This document shows, piece by piece, positions 6,461 to 13,167 of a stretch of 13,167 nt of DNA. Source of the stretch: Flavobacteriaceae bacterium (GTDB lineage: Bacteria; Bacteroidota; Bacteroidia; Flavobacteriales; Flavobacteriaceae); contig JAGLKH010000191.1 in assembly GCA_023141985.1 (NCBI GenBank), forward strand, positions 1-13,167, written 5' to 3'. The number at the start of each line of letters is the position of its first letter. The first letter of the stretch is position 1. The position numbers and the translations under genes were made by a program. The notes beneath the pieces are model-generated. The model searched no databases and was not told the origin of the DNA. It was given only the letters and a program-made list of their open reading frames with translations.

Positions 6461-7468
6461 TCAAACTAAATCTTGAATATCTAATAATCCAACTACTTTA
6501 TCATCTTTATTAATTACTACCAGCTCATCAACTTTATGAGATGCAAATAATTCTTGTGCTTTAATCAATAACTCTTCAACACCAACAGTCAATGGCTTTT
6601 TTATAGTAATACTTTGCTTTAGTGTATTTTTTATATCTCCTCCTTTTTCGATGAGTCTTCTCAAATCTCCATCACTAAAAAAGCCTATAGCCTGGTTATT
6701 ATCATCAACAATAGTAACCGCTCCAAATCCGCCGGCTGTCATTTCAACTAAACAATTAGCAACTGTCGTATTAATTTTAACAGTTGGGTTCTTATCTCTA
6801 ATAGTATCACCAACTTTAACAGTCATTAATCGGGTATGCTCTTCAAATTGTTGTGTGCCAATAGTAGTAAAATTATTTTCAGTTAACTGTTTCATTATTT
6901 TCCAAGGTACTGTTATCGTATGTACTCCAATATTAATTGCATTTCTAACATGTTCGGCATTACGCACCGAAGAAAACATTATTTTAGTATTATACTTATA
7001 ATGGTTTACAGCTTCAACGCATTGTTTAACTAAAGCTATTGCATCATGGCCTTGATCTTGTAATCGTCCAACTAACGGGCATACATAAGTTGCCCCTGCT
7101 TGCATAGCCATATAGGCTTGTTGTAGGGTATATACTAAATGTATATTAACTAAAAACCCTTCATCTACCAGTTTTTTACATGCTTTAACACCTTCCATTG
7201 AGATAGGAATTTTATAAACGGTCTTTTTCCTGTCCAGACCCAACGCTTCATGCCTATAAGCTTCTTTTACAATCTCTTCGGCATTAGAGCCTAAGGCTTC
7301 TATTTGTAATACTTCCACTATTTTAGAAAGCTCAACAATTGCAGTATCTACATCGGTAATACCATGACGATGCATAAAAGTTGGTGTTGTTGTTAAGCCA
7401 GTAATAAAACCAAGTTTACTTACTTCTCTTATTTCTTCAATATCTGCCGAATCTAAATATAATTCCAT
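6461..7468 (-). CDS. Fructose-6-phosphate aldolase/transaldolase-like domain fused to two CBS domains
   Basis: A 335-residue two-part protein. Residues 1-215 follow the FSA/TalC group of small transaldolases: MELYLDSADI start (Asp6), GLTTTPTF (24-31), the Schiff-base Lys86 in VYKIPISMEGVKA, YVCPLVGRLQDQG (128-140, Arg135) and the MFSSVRNAEHV strand (164-174). Residues of about 222-275 and 285-335 are a CBS pair, including GFFSDGDLRRLIEKG (262-276) and VVGLLDIQDLV (325-335). This is the sequence style of the CBS domains at the C-terminus of the arabinose-5-P isomerase KdsD. The gene sits where kdsD would be expected, 28 bases after kdsA. E. coli FSA can join glycolaldehyde and glyceraldehyde-3-P into arabinose-5-P, so this enzyme may make the KdsA substrate. 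That is inference. One usually conserved residue, Asn28 of TTNP, is Thr here. Confidence 0.85.
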   Translation of the reverse strand: MELYLDSADIEEIREVSKLGFITGLTTTPTFMHRHGITDVDTAIVELSKIVEVLQIEALGSNAEEIVKEAYRHEALGLDRKKTVYKIPISMEGVKACKKLVDEGFLVNIHLVYTLQQAYMAMQAGATYVCPLVGRLQDQGHDAIALVKQCVEAVNHYKYNTKIMFSSVRNAEHVRNAINIGVHTITVPWKIMKQLTENNFTTIGTQQFEEHTRLMTVKVGDTIRDKNPTVKINTTVANCLVEMTAGGFGAVTIVDDNNQAIGFFSDGDLRRLIEKGGDIKNTLKQSITIKKPLTVGVEELLIKAQELFASHKVDELVVINKDDKVVGLLDIQDLV

Positions 7469-7496
7469 GTTATTATTAAATTTGAGTGGGTTAATT

Positions 7497-8330
7497 TTAT
7501 TTTCTATAGTTAACTTCTACTGCATGTAATTCTAGTAATGGTTTTAAAAATTCTTCTAAATTTTTCATATCCAATTGACTTGCTGCATCACATAAAGCTT
7601 CATTTGGACAAGGATGTACCTCCACAAATAAACCATCAACACCAGCAGCTACACCTGCTCTAGCCAGTACATCTAAATATTGACGCGCTCCACCACTAGG
7701 GTCAGCACTAGGTATTCCATATTTTCTAATAGAATGTGTTACATCAAAAATTACAGGATATCCAGTTTGTCTCATCTCATAAAAGCTTCTTGGGTCAACT
7801 ATTAAGTCATTATAGCCAAATGCGTATCCACGTTCAGTTAACAATATTTTTTTATTCCCTGTAGATTCTATTTTCTTAACCGGTTTGCTCATATTTTCAG
7901 GAGCCAAAAATTGTGCATGCTTCAAATTTACAGGTTTCCCTGTTTTTCCTGCTGTAACTGTAAGTAAAGTTTGCATTACTAAATAAGCAGGAATTTGAAT
8001 CACATCTACAACTTGTGAAACAGGCTCAATTTGTTCAGGATAATGAACATCAGTCAATATTGGAAACCCAAATTGTTCTTTAATTTTTTGTAAAATTCGT
8101 AATCCTTTATCAATACCCGGGCCAACATAATAATCGACAGAACTTCTATTATCCTTCATAAAAGATGATTTGTAGATTACAGGTATTTTTAACTTCTCAG
8201 TAACTACTTTAATCTTTTCTGCTGTTTGCATCATTATACTTTCATCTTCAATGACACAAGGTCCGGAGATTAAAAACAACTCATCATTACCACAATTTAC
8301 ATCACCTATTAAAACTTTATATTTACTCAT
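7497..8330 (-). CDS. kdsA: 3-deoxy-8-phosphooctulonate synthase (KdsA), metal-dependent type
   Basis: Condenses arabinose-5-phosphate and PEP into Kdo-8-phosphate in the cytoplasm. From the ATG at 8330 the protein has 277 residues, the usual length. The frame extends to another ATG at 8363, but those 11 extra residues are not family-like, so I chose 8330 (MSKYKVLIGD). Landmarks: SGPCVIED (22-29), YKSSFMKDNRSS (53-64), TDVHYPEQIEPV (93-104), FDVTHSIRKYG (195-205) and GLFVEVHPCP (233-242). Cys25, His199, Glu237 and Asp248 match the four metal ligands of the class II enzyme (Aquifex type), where the E. coli enzyme has Asn instead of Cys. It is the fourth gene of the operon, 118 bases after kdsB, a gap large enough for an internal promoter. 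Confidence 0.93.
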   Translation of the reverse strand: MSKYKVLIGDVNCGNDELFLISGPCVIEDESIMMQTAEKIKVVTEKLKIPVIYKSSFMKDNRSSVDYYVGPGIDKGLRILQKIKEQFGFPILTDVHYPEQIEPVSQVVDVIQIPAYLVMQTLLTVTAGKTGKPVNLKHAQFLAPENMSKPVKKIESTGNKKILLTERGYAFGYNDLIVDPRSFYEMRQTGYPVIFDVTHSIRKYGIPSADPSGGARQYLDVLARAGVAAGVDGLFVEVHPCPNEALCDAASQLDMKNLEEFLKPLLELHAVEVNYRK

Positions 8331-8448
8331 TTTTTTAAAACTGTTATTTGAGACGAAAAACATACCACTTTCTTACTTTTCATCGATAGATTAATGTTTA
8401 TTCTATAATAGAGACTAAAATAATCTAAGAGTCCAGGAAAAAATAATA

Positions 8449-9201
8449 TTATCTCATTGATTTTTTAATAATTGCACGCACATTTTCAAGATCTGCCAAA
8501 GTATCTACAGATATAGTATTGTAATGCATTATTTCTACTTTAATTTTTTTACCATTTTCCAGCCATCTATTTTGCTCTAATGATTCGGCTTTTTCTAAGG
8601 ATGTCTGTTGCAGCGTTGCAAATTCTAATAATGCATTAGGTGTAAAGGCGTACATGCCAACATGTTTATAAAATATATAGTTCTTTTGCCAACCTGATAT
8701 ATCTGTATCACGTACAAAAGGAATAATAGAGCGGCTAAAATAAAGTGCGTTGTTAAATTTGTCCAACACAACAAAAACCCCTCCTTCTAACAGATTTTCT
8801 TCTTCTTTTACTTGAATTGCCAGTGTGGCCATTTCTGTTTCATCATCAAAACAAGAAGCTAAAAGCTTAAGCTGCTCTGGCTTTAATAATGGTTCATCCC
8901 CTTGAATATTAACTATGACATCAAAGCTGACATCAGTTTGTGCTTTAAAAACCTGATAAGCTTCCAAACAGCGATTTGTGCCTGTATTATGCATTGAAGA
9001 AGTCATTACCACATTTCCGCCAAATTTTTTTACAGCTTTTTCTATGCGTTCATCATCAGTTGCAACCACAACATACTGCAATCTTTCTTTAGCGCGTTCA
9101 TATACATGTTGAATCATTGGCTTACCACAAATATCCAATAAAGGTTTTCCTTCTAATCGTGTTGAGCCATATCTTGCTGGAATAATCCCTAAAACATTCA
9201 T
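8449..9201 (-). CDS. kdsB: 3-deoxy-manno-octulosonate cytidylyltransferase (CMP-Kdo synthetase)
   Basis: Activates Kdo with CTP to CMP-Kdo for lipid A core or capsule assembly. The 250-residue length is normal. The N-terminal NTP-binding loop is IIPARYGSTRLEGKPLL (6-22), followed by VVVATDDERI (44-53), IQGDEPLL (99-106, metal-binding Asp102), and near the C-terminus AESLEQNRWLENGKKIKVE. Some family positions are altered: HNTGTNRCLEA where SGTDR or SGTER is usual, EQNRW for EQLRW, and SVDTLADL for the more common IDTPEDL. It is still a convincing CMP-sugar synthetase, but these changes leave room for a Kdo-like substrate. It lies 34 bases after psuG and upstream of kdsA in the operon. Confidence 0.9.
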   Translation of the reverse strand: MNVLGIIPARYGSTRLEGKPLLDICGKPMIQHVYERAKERLQYVVVATDDERIEKAVKKFGGNVVMTSSMHNTGTNRCLEAYQVFKAQTDVSFDVIVNIQGDEPLLKPEQLKLLASCFDDETEMATLAIQVKEEENLLEGGVFVVLDKFNNALYFSRSIIPFVRDTDISGWQKNYIFYKHVGMYAFTPNALLEFATLQQTSLEKAESLEQNRWLENGKKIKVEIMHYNTISVDTLADLENVRAIIKKSMR

Positions 9202-9235
9202 TAATTTAAAATTTTATACAAATATCTGCTAAAAA

Positions 9236-10159
9236 TTACAGTACCAATTTATTAAATTCTTTTGCAATTTGAGCTGCCAGTTTAGCATTGTTATATACTA
9301 ATTCTATATTAGCTTCTAAACTCAAGCCATCTGTAAGTTCTTTTACTTTTCCGAGTAGAAATGGGGTGCTATCTTTTCCTTTTATACCTAATTCTTTTTC
9401 TTCAACAAGCGCTTTATCAATAGCAATTTTCATTATATCAAAATCCAATTGTTTTTCTTTTAGAATTGGATTAGCAATTATAACGCCTCCTTTGAGCTTA
9501 AGATTCCATTTGGTTTTTAAGAGTTGAGCAATATCTGAGGTGCTTTCCATTTTATAATTCACTTTAAAACCACTTTTTTGAGTATAAAAAGCTGGTAATT
9601 CTTCTGTTTGATAACCTAGAACCGGAATACCAAAAGTTTCTAAATACTCCAGGGTTAATCCCAAATCGAGTATGGCTTTTATTCCAGCGCAAACTACAGC
9701 TACATTTGTATTTGCCAATTCTTGTAAATCGGCTGAAATATCAAAAGATTGTGAAGCGCCTCGATGCACACCACCAATGCCTCCAGTTGCAAAAATACGT
9801 ATTCCTGCAAGATTAGCGGCAATCATTGTTGATGCCACGGTTGTTGCACCGTCAATTTTTTGTGCTAATAAATAGGGTAAATCTCTACGACTGGCTTTTA
9901 CAATTTTACTTCCTGATTTTGCTAAATAATCTATTTCATCTTCGGTAAGTCCTACTTTAATTTTCCCATTAATAAGTGCAATAGTCGCAGGAATAGCTCC
10001 ATTATCTCTCACAATCTGTTCTACATGCAGTGCTGTTTCTTTATTTTGAGGATAAGGCATTCCGTGAGAAATAATTGTAGATTCAAGTGCAACTACAGGC
10101 AAGTTATTAGCTATTGCCTTTTTAACTTCCAGTTTTATATCGAGATAATTTGTAATCAT
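9236..10159 (-). CDS. psuG: Pseudouridine-5'-phosphate glycosidase
   Basis: Breaks the C-C glycosidic bond of pseudouridine 5'-phosphate, giving uracil and ribose 5-phosphate. The 307-residue protein matches E. coli PsuG along its length: PVVALESTIISHGMPYPQNK (21-40), GAIPATIALINGKIKVG (54-70), KASRRDLPYLLA (88-99), a GATTVASTMIAANLAGIRIF stretch (104-123), the GGIGGVHRG loop (126-134), ISADLQELANT (141-151) and CAGIKAILDLG (157-167). Catalytic residues known for E. coli (Glu31, Lys93, Asp149, Lys166) align with Glu26, Lys88, Asp144 and Lys161, so it should be active. It follows the psuK-like kinase by only 10 bases, the usual pairing. Its position in front of kdsB and kdsA is the odd part. 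Confidence 0.95.
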   Translation of the reverse strand: MITNYLDIKLEVKKAIANNLPVVALESTIISHGMPYPQNKETALHVEQIVRDNGAIPATIALINGKIKVGLTEDEIDYLAKSGSKIVKASRRDLPYLLAQKIDGATTVASTMIAANLAGIRIFATGGIGGVHRGASQSFDISADLQELANTNVAVVCAGIKAILDLGLTLEYLETFGIPVLGYQTEELPAFYTQKSGFKVNYKMESTSDIAQLLKTKWNLKLKGGVIIANPILKEKQLDFDIMKIAIDKALVEEKELGIKGKDSTPFLLGKVKELTDGLSLEANIELVYNNAKLAAQIAKEFNKLVL

Positions 10160-10169
10160 GAAATTGTAT

Positions 10170-11102
10170 TTATAACCATTTATTCACAATTGTATTTAAA
10201 ACCATTTGTTCACAAATATCTGGATGCACAGCATTTTTATGTTGAATCGTAATTTGGGCACAAGCAGAAGCAAATTGTACTATATCGTATAACTCTAATC
10301 CTTTACTCTCACCATAGATTAGACCAGCCATAAAAGCATCTCCTGCACCATTAGTGTTTACTGGCGATATTATAATATTTTTGGATATGTATATTTCATT
10401 TTCATCACCATAAGCGACACCATCTGCTCCTAAAGTAATAAAAACTTTTTTAACGCCTAACTCCAAAAAATGCGCAATAAGTTTTTCGTAATCGCTTTCA
10501 TATTCAACTTTAATATTACTTAACAATTCAGCTTCTAAAGCATTACATTTTAATATATGTAACCGATCAAGAATTGACTTTGCCTTTAAGGCTTTTTTTG
10601 CAGAAACAGCCTCTAAAGCAAAACGGGTATCAGGTAGTTTTTTAGTTACCAACTCCAAGATAGAAGTAGGTAAATTTGTTTCTAAAACACAATAATTGTT
10701 TTGAGCAATAATCTCTAAATTGTTTAAGATAAAAGAATCAGGAATATTATCGTAGATATCCATGGCTGATAGAGCTAATGCCAAATCATTATGTCTATCC
10801 AAAATCGCCATATAAACAGATGTCTTACTATGCTTTAAAGTTGTACAATGTTTAATTGAAATACCTAAAGCTTCACAAGAGTCGATTATCATTTTCGAGA
10901 ATTCATCATCGGCAAAAACACTTAAAAATTCAACATCAAAACCAAGGCGACTTAAGTTTTCGGCAACATTTCTACCAACACCTCCTAAAGTAGTTTCAAG
11001 GGTACCAATATTGGAATCTTTATAAATCAATTCTTCATCAGAAAAACCTATCAAATCAATATTTGCAGCACCAATTACAGTTATTTTTGTGTTACTTGAC
11101 AT
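10170..11102 (-). CDS. psuK: PfkB-family carbohydrate kinase, probable pseudouridine kinase
   Basis: Phosphorylates pseudouridine at the 5' position with ATP, feeding PsuG. The 310-residue protein is a PfkB/ribokinase-type kinase. It starts ITVIGAANIDLIGFSDEELI (7-26), has the substrate-side signature LGGVGRNVAENLSRLG (39-54), HILKCNALEAELLS (182-195) and the ATP/anion-hole motif VNTNGAGDAFMAG (248-260), with catalytic base Asp255. The GSANIDVxGYS-like start, the KxNxLEAExLS segment and its place 10 bases before psuG favour PsuK over ribokinase or other PfkB enzymes. The substrate is inferred from context. It is the first gene of the six-gene minus-strand run and is divergent from the btpA-like gene, with only 66 bases between the starts. 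Confidence 0.88.
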   Translation of the reverse strand: MSSNTKITVIGAANIDLIGFSDEELIYKDSNIGTLETTLGGVGRNVAENLSRLGFDVEFLSVFADDEFSKMIIDSCEALGISIKHCTTLKHSKTSVYMAILDRHNDLALALSAMDIYDNIPDSFILNNLEIIAQNNYCVLETNLPTSILELVTKKLPDTRFALEAVSAKKALKAKSILDRLHILKCNALEAELLSNIKVEYESDYEKLIAHFLELGVKKVFITLGADGVAYGDENEIYISKNIIISPVNTNGAGDAFMAGLIYGESKGLELYDIVQFASACAQITIQHKNAVHPDICEQMVLNTIVNKWL

Positions 11103-11140
11103 CTTTATAAAGCAATAAATAAATAATCCTATTAATTTAG

Positions 11141-11150
11141 GTAAATTTAC
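11141..11150. promoter_or_regulatory. Palindrome GTAAATTTAC in the divergent psuK / btpA promoter region
   Basis: A perfect 10-bp palindrome sits in the 66-base gap between two divergent genes. Its core TAAATTTA is one base from the Bacteroidetes -7 consensus TAnnTTTG on both strands. It could be a symmetric pair of overlapping promoters or an operator. It is short and the region is AT-rich, so chance is possible. No well-spaced TTG at -33 is seen. Confidence 0.3.
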
Positions 11151-11168
11151 AAGATATAGTTAAAATGT

Positions 11169-11972
11169 ATGCAAAAGTTTAAGGCAATTTTTAAAAAAGA
11201 AAACCCGGTTATTGGGATGGTTCATGTACAAGCACTGCCAGGAACTCCAAAGTATAAACTTGAGACTTCGCTTATTTTAGATAAAGCACTTAATGAGGCA
11301 AGGATTTATAAAAAGGCTGGGATCGATTCCATAATGATTGAAAACATGCATGATATTCCTTATATTAAGGGTGGAGTAGGACATGAAATAAGTTCTATAA
11401 TGACTTTAATAGCTTATTTAATTAAAAAAGAAACCAAATTACCTGTTGGCATACAAATTTTGGCAGGTGCAAATAAAGAAGCCATGGCAGTAGCTAAAGC
11501 ATCCACAATAGATTTTATTCGCGCTGAAGGATTTGTGTTTGCACATACTGCCGATGAAGGTATTATTGAAGCACAGGCTGGAGATTTATTACGTTATCGT
11601 AAACAAATTGATGCCGATTCTGTGGCTATTTTTACAGATATTAAAAAGAAACATAGTTCGCATGCGATCACTCAAGATGTTTCATTAACAGACACCGCAA
11701 AGGCTGCTCACTTTTTTTTGAGTGATGGGGTTATTATAACTGGAAGCCATACAGGAGAAGCGGCATCTATTGATGAATTAAAATCTCTAAAAGAAAGTTT
11801 GGATTTTCCTATAATTGTAGGTTCGGGAATAACACAAGACAATGTATTAAATTATATTCCAATTTGTGATGCTATGATTGTTGGTTCTTATTTTAAAGAA
11901 CATGGCTACTGGGAAAACGAATTGAGTTACGAACGTGTTGCTAATTTCATGGAATTAGTAAGAAAGACTTGA
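11169..11972 (+). CDS. BtpA/SgcQ family TIM-barrel protein
   Basis: A 267-residue cytoplasmic protein matching the BtpA/SgcQ family: VIGMVHVQALPGTPKY near the start (15-30), AGIDSIMIENMHDIPYI (49-65), LPVGIQILAGANKEAMAVA (86-104), FIRAEGFVFAHTADEGIIEA (112-131), DGVIITGSHTGEAA (187-200) and PIIVGSGITQDNV (214-226). The family has a TIM-barrel fold. BtpA is named for a cyanobacterial photosystem I phenotype, but most members occur in non-photosynthetic bacteria, and as I recall they often sit near sugar or nucleoside kinases. A nucleoside- or sugar-phosphate role next to psuK and psuG is therefore plausible, though not shown by the sequence. An out-of-frame ATG 4 bases before the start opens only five codons and is ignored. 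Confidence 0.88.
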   Translation: MQKFKAIFKKENPVIGMVHVQALPGTPKYKLETSLILDKALNEARIYKKAGIDSIMIENMHDIPYIKGGVGHEISSIMTLIAYLIKKETKLPVGIQILAGANKEAMAVAKASTIDFIRAEGFVFAHTADEGIIEAQAGDLLRYRKQIDADSVAIFTDIKKKHSSHAITQDVSLTDTAKAAHFFLSDGVIITGSHTGEAASIDELKSLKESLDFPIIVGSGITQDNVLNYIPICDAMIVGSYFKEHGYWENELSYERVANFMELVRKT

Positions 11973-12252
11973 TAAGTTTTCAAACATTAGTTGTAGAACA
12001 AAAACCAGACTATACAATGTCTTTAGAATAAAATCGTTATCTGCGCTTCATTATTATTAGTATAAAATCATCACTTTTCTTTAAGATATTTTCTTTATAT
12101 AAAACATTGAAAGCATGATTTTTGTCATGACATATATAAAATTTTAAGATTAATTTTGTTCAGATTAAATTGGTGAATTCAATTTATAATAATAATAATT
12201 TAAAAACTTTACCCTGGAAATAAAATTACTAATCAATTAAAACTTTAGAAAA
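11973..12252. other. 280-base intergenic region
   Basis: AT-rich DNA between the BtpA-family gene and the repeat lipoprotein gene. It holds no coding signal on either strand that I can support. The only site worth naming is the -7-like element at 12151-12158. No hairpin terminator is evident after the BtpA stop. Confidence 0.5.
12151..12158 (+). promoter_or_regulatory. Probable -7 promoter element of the repeat lipoprotein gene
   Basis: TAATTTTG fits the Bacteroidetes TAnnTTTG consensus exactly and lies about 95 bases before the ATG at 12253. A TTG occurs upstream, but with a 26-base gap, longer than the usual 17-23, so the -33 part is unsupported. Confidence 0.4.
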
Positions 12253-12867
12253 ATGAATACTCTTAAGATTACTTTAAATGCAACAAGAATCGTTACTATT
12301 CTTGCCTTTTTTATTTTATTGTTAGGCTGTAAAAATGAAAAAAAGATCAATATTGTTGAAGACTCAAGTGAGGTTGGTGCTAGTTTAGATGAGATTATTT
12401 GGCATATAAAAGCCATTCATCCAGACGGTAAACTTTTAGATGTTAAGGCTATTGGCAAGGATGGTACTATCTATGATGTAAAAGCAATTCAAGATTCTGA
12501 TGATAATAATGATTTGGATATTAAAGCTTTTGTAAAAGGAAAACGATTACCTGTTAAAGTACTTGTTAGTGAAGATAAATACATGCCGGTAAAAGCTATT
12601 GATGCAGATGGTACTATTATAGATGTTAAGGCATTAACAGCCGATGGACAAAAATTAGATGTTAAAGGAGTTAGTAAAACAGGAAATATTATTAATATAA
12701 AAGCCATCAATAAGAAAGGTGAATTTTATGGCATTAAAGCTATTGCTCCAAAAGGGTGGTTAAATGATGTTAAAGGGGTTAAAACAAGTAAAGATCCTGT
12801 TGAAGCCATAATAAATGGTGTTGAAGTTTATGCACATATAAAAGGAGTAACTCAAAATTATAATTAA
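12253..12867 (+). CDS. Lipoprotein made of eleven 12-residue 'VKAI..DG' repeats
   Basis: A 204-residue protein with a hydrophobic N-terminus ending in lipobox LLGC (Cys26), so it is probably anchored in a membrane facing the periplasm or outside. From residue 50 to about 178 it consists of a tandem repeat with consensus D-V/I-K-A-I-x-x-D-G-x-I-x. The invariant Lys falls at 53, 65, 77, 91, 102, 114, 126, 138, 150, 162 and 174, so nearly every step is exactly 12 residues. Clear copies are DVKAIGKDGTIY (63-74), PVKAIDADGTII (112-123) and DVKALTADGQKL (124-135). A short non-repeat end (179-204) contains one further degenerate HIKGV. Alternating hydrophobic positions and a turn at DG or KG suggest stacked beta-strands (solenoid or hairpin array). 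I do not recognise a named function. It has its own probable promoter and no obvious partner gene. Confidence 0.8.
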   Translation: MNTLKITLNATRIVTILAFFILLLGCKNEKKINIVEDSSEVGASLDEIIWHIKAIHPDGKLLDVKAIGKDGTIYDVKAIQDSDDNNDLDIKAFVKGKRLPVKVLVSEDKYMPVKAIDADGTIIDVKALTADGQKLDVKGVSKTGNIINIKAINKKGEFYGIKAIAPKGWLNDVKGVKTSKDPVEAIINGVEVYAHIKGVTQNYN

Positions 12868-12891
12868 TACATATCATATTTAGAACAATTA

Positions 12892-13167
12892 TTATAGAAC
12901 CAAAGCAATTTGCTTTGGGTTCTTGGTAGGACGGCTACCCTTTAAATTATTCTTTAGCATATAATCATAAACGCTTTTTGATATTTTTGTCAGTTGATAA
13001 ATACCTGTATCAAAATCTTTTAAATTTAGTTGTTCTGCATATAAATTGATTAATTCGAAACCAAATTATAAATTTTTAATACTATATAAATAACTCTAAA
13101 AAGTCTTTTTCGAAACTAATTGTTTCAGTTCTTTAATTCGTTTCTCCTTTTGAGGTTGCCTGTTTTT
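12892..13167 (-). pseudogene. Broken reading frame of unrecognised family (runs off the window)
   Basis: On the minus strand one reading frame gives protein-like sequence in two blocks. The first reads RQPQKEKRIKELKQLVSKKTF and runs from the window edge to a TAG at 13096-13098. The second runs from about 13047 to the TAA at 12892 and reads AEQLNLKDFDTGIYQLTKIS, then KSVYDYMLKNNLKG and SRPTKNPKQIALVL. Between them are two in-frame stops (TAG at 13096, TAA at 13066), with an AT-rich stretch. Reading one base shifted at the first block gives KKDFLELF, so an indel may also be present. The composition (basic, helix-forming, SRPTKNP end) would suit a transposase or DNA-binding protein remnant, but I cannot name it. 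It could also be the end of one intact gene followed by unrelated sequence. Confidence 0.45.
12896..12939. repeat. Two adjacent hairpins, possible terminator region
   Basis: AGAACCAAAGCAA (12896-12908) pairs with TTGCTTTGGGTTCT (12910-12923), with one bulged base. Directly after it GGTAG (12925-12929) pairs with CTACC (12935-12939), followed by CTTTAAATT. The pair begins 28 bases after the stop of the repeat lipoprotein gene and could end its transcript, although no strong T-run follows. It lies within the last codons of the broken minus-strand frame, so it may instead be a leftover of a mobile element end. Confidence 0.4.

Noticed and set aside
6651..7001. Plus-strand open frame inside the aldolase-CBS gene
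   Set aside because: Antisense shadow of a well-recognised coding region. The same applies to plus-strand frames at 9288-9527, 9672-9875 and 10025-10252, and to the minus frame at 12489-12710 inside the repeat lipoprotein gene.
8331..8363. Upstream ATG that would give KdsA 11 extra residues
   Set aside because: The extra residues do not resemble the KdsA N-terminus, and the family start fits the ATG at 8330.
11165..11182. Out-of-frame ATG just before the BtpA-family start as a leader peptide
   Set aside because: It opens only five codons and overlaps the real start. No attenuator-like structure accompanies it.

Overview
The window looks like a chromosomal piece of a Bacteroidetes bacterium, most likely a marine or soil Flavobacteriaceae. 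The DNA is AT-rich. No Shine-Dalgarno sequences stand out ahead of the genes. Lipoproteins have typical lipoboxes, one secreted peptidase has the Flavobacteriia-like 'SFSQ' signal end, and a few TAnnTTTG-type -7 elements are present. Best matches from memory (pyruvate phosphate dikinase, S9 peptidase, DUF2202, PsuG/PsuK, KdsA/KdsB) fit this assignment.

Layout, left to right. (1) 1-284, minus: 5' end of pyruvate phosphate dikinase. (2) 515-3328, plus: large secreted S9 prolyl-oligopeptidase-family enzyme, ending at a strong hairpin (3422-3456). (3) 3475-3879, minus: three very small tandem ORFs of 28, 28 and 44 codons. Two are clear paralogues (18/28 identical residues), and all three share an AATTAGA element just before the ATG. 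They converge on the same hairpin. (4) 4024-4467, plus: the C-terminal half of a MobA-like nucleotidyltransferase without its N-terminal NTP-binding part, probably a gene remnant. (5) 4410-5574, minus: a two-gene unit of a DUF2202 ferritin-like lipoprotein and a c-type cytochrome lipoprotein with a Met/Gly/His-rich tail. (6) 5732-11102, minus: a six-gene probable operon, transcribed psuK > psuG > kdsB > kdsA > transaldolase-like/CBS fusion > KdsC-like HAD phosphatase. (7) 11169-11972, plus: a divergent BtpA/SgcQ-family gene. (8) 12253-12867, plus: a lipoprotein built of eleven 12-residue 'VKAI..DG' repeats. (9) 12892-13167, minus: a broken reading frame of unrecognised origin, with two hairpins.

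How they work together. The six-gene unit holds the Kdo enzymes KdsA (arabinose-5-P + PEP to Kdo-8-P), a KdsC-like phosphatase and KdsB (CMP activation), but not the usual SIS-CBS arabinose-5-phosphate isomerase KdsD. In its place is a fructose-6-phosphate-aldolase-like domain fused to a pair of CBS domains, the regulatory module normally found on KdsD. This suggests that the aldolase-type enzyme supplies the five-carbon phosphate, or a related acceptor, for the 2-keto-3-deoxy sugar. Upstream, PsuK and PsuG would turn pseudouridine into uracil and ribose-5-phosphate, giving a possible link from RNA salvage to the sugar supply. The link between the two halves is inference from gene order. The aldolase-CBS fusion in a kds operon and the tandem microproteins are the two most unusual items here.
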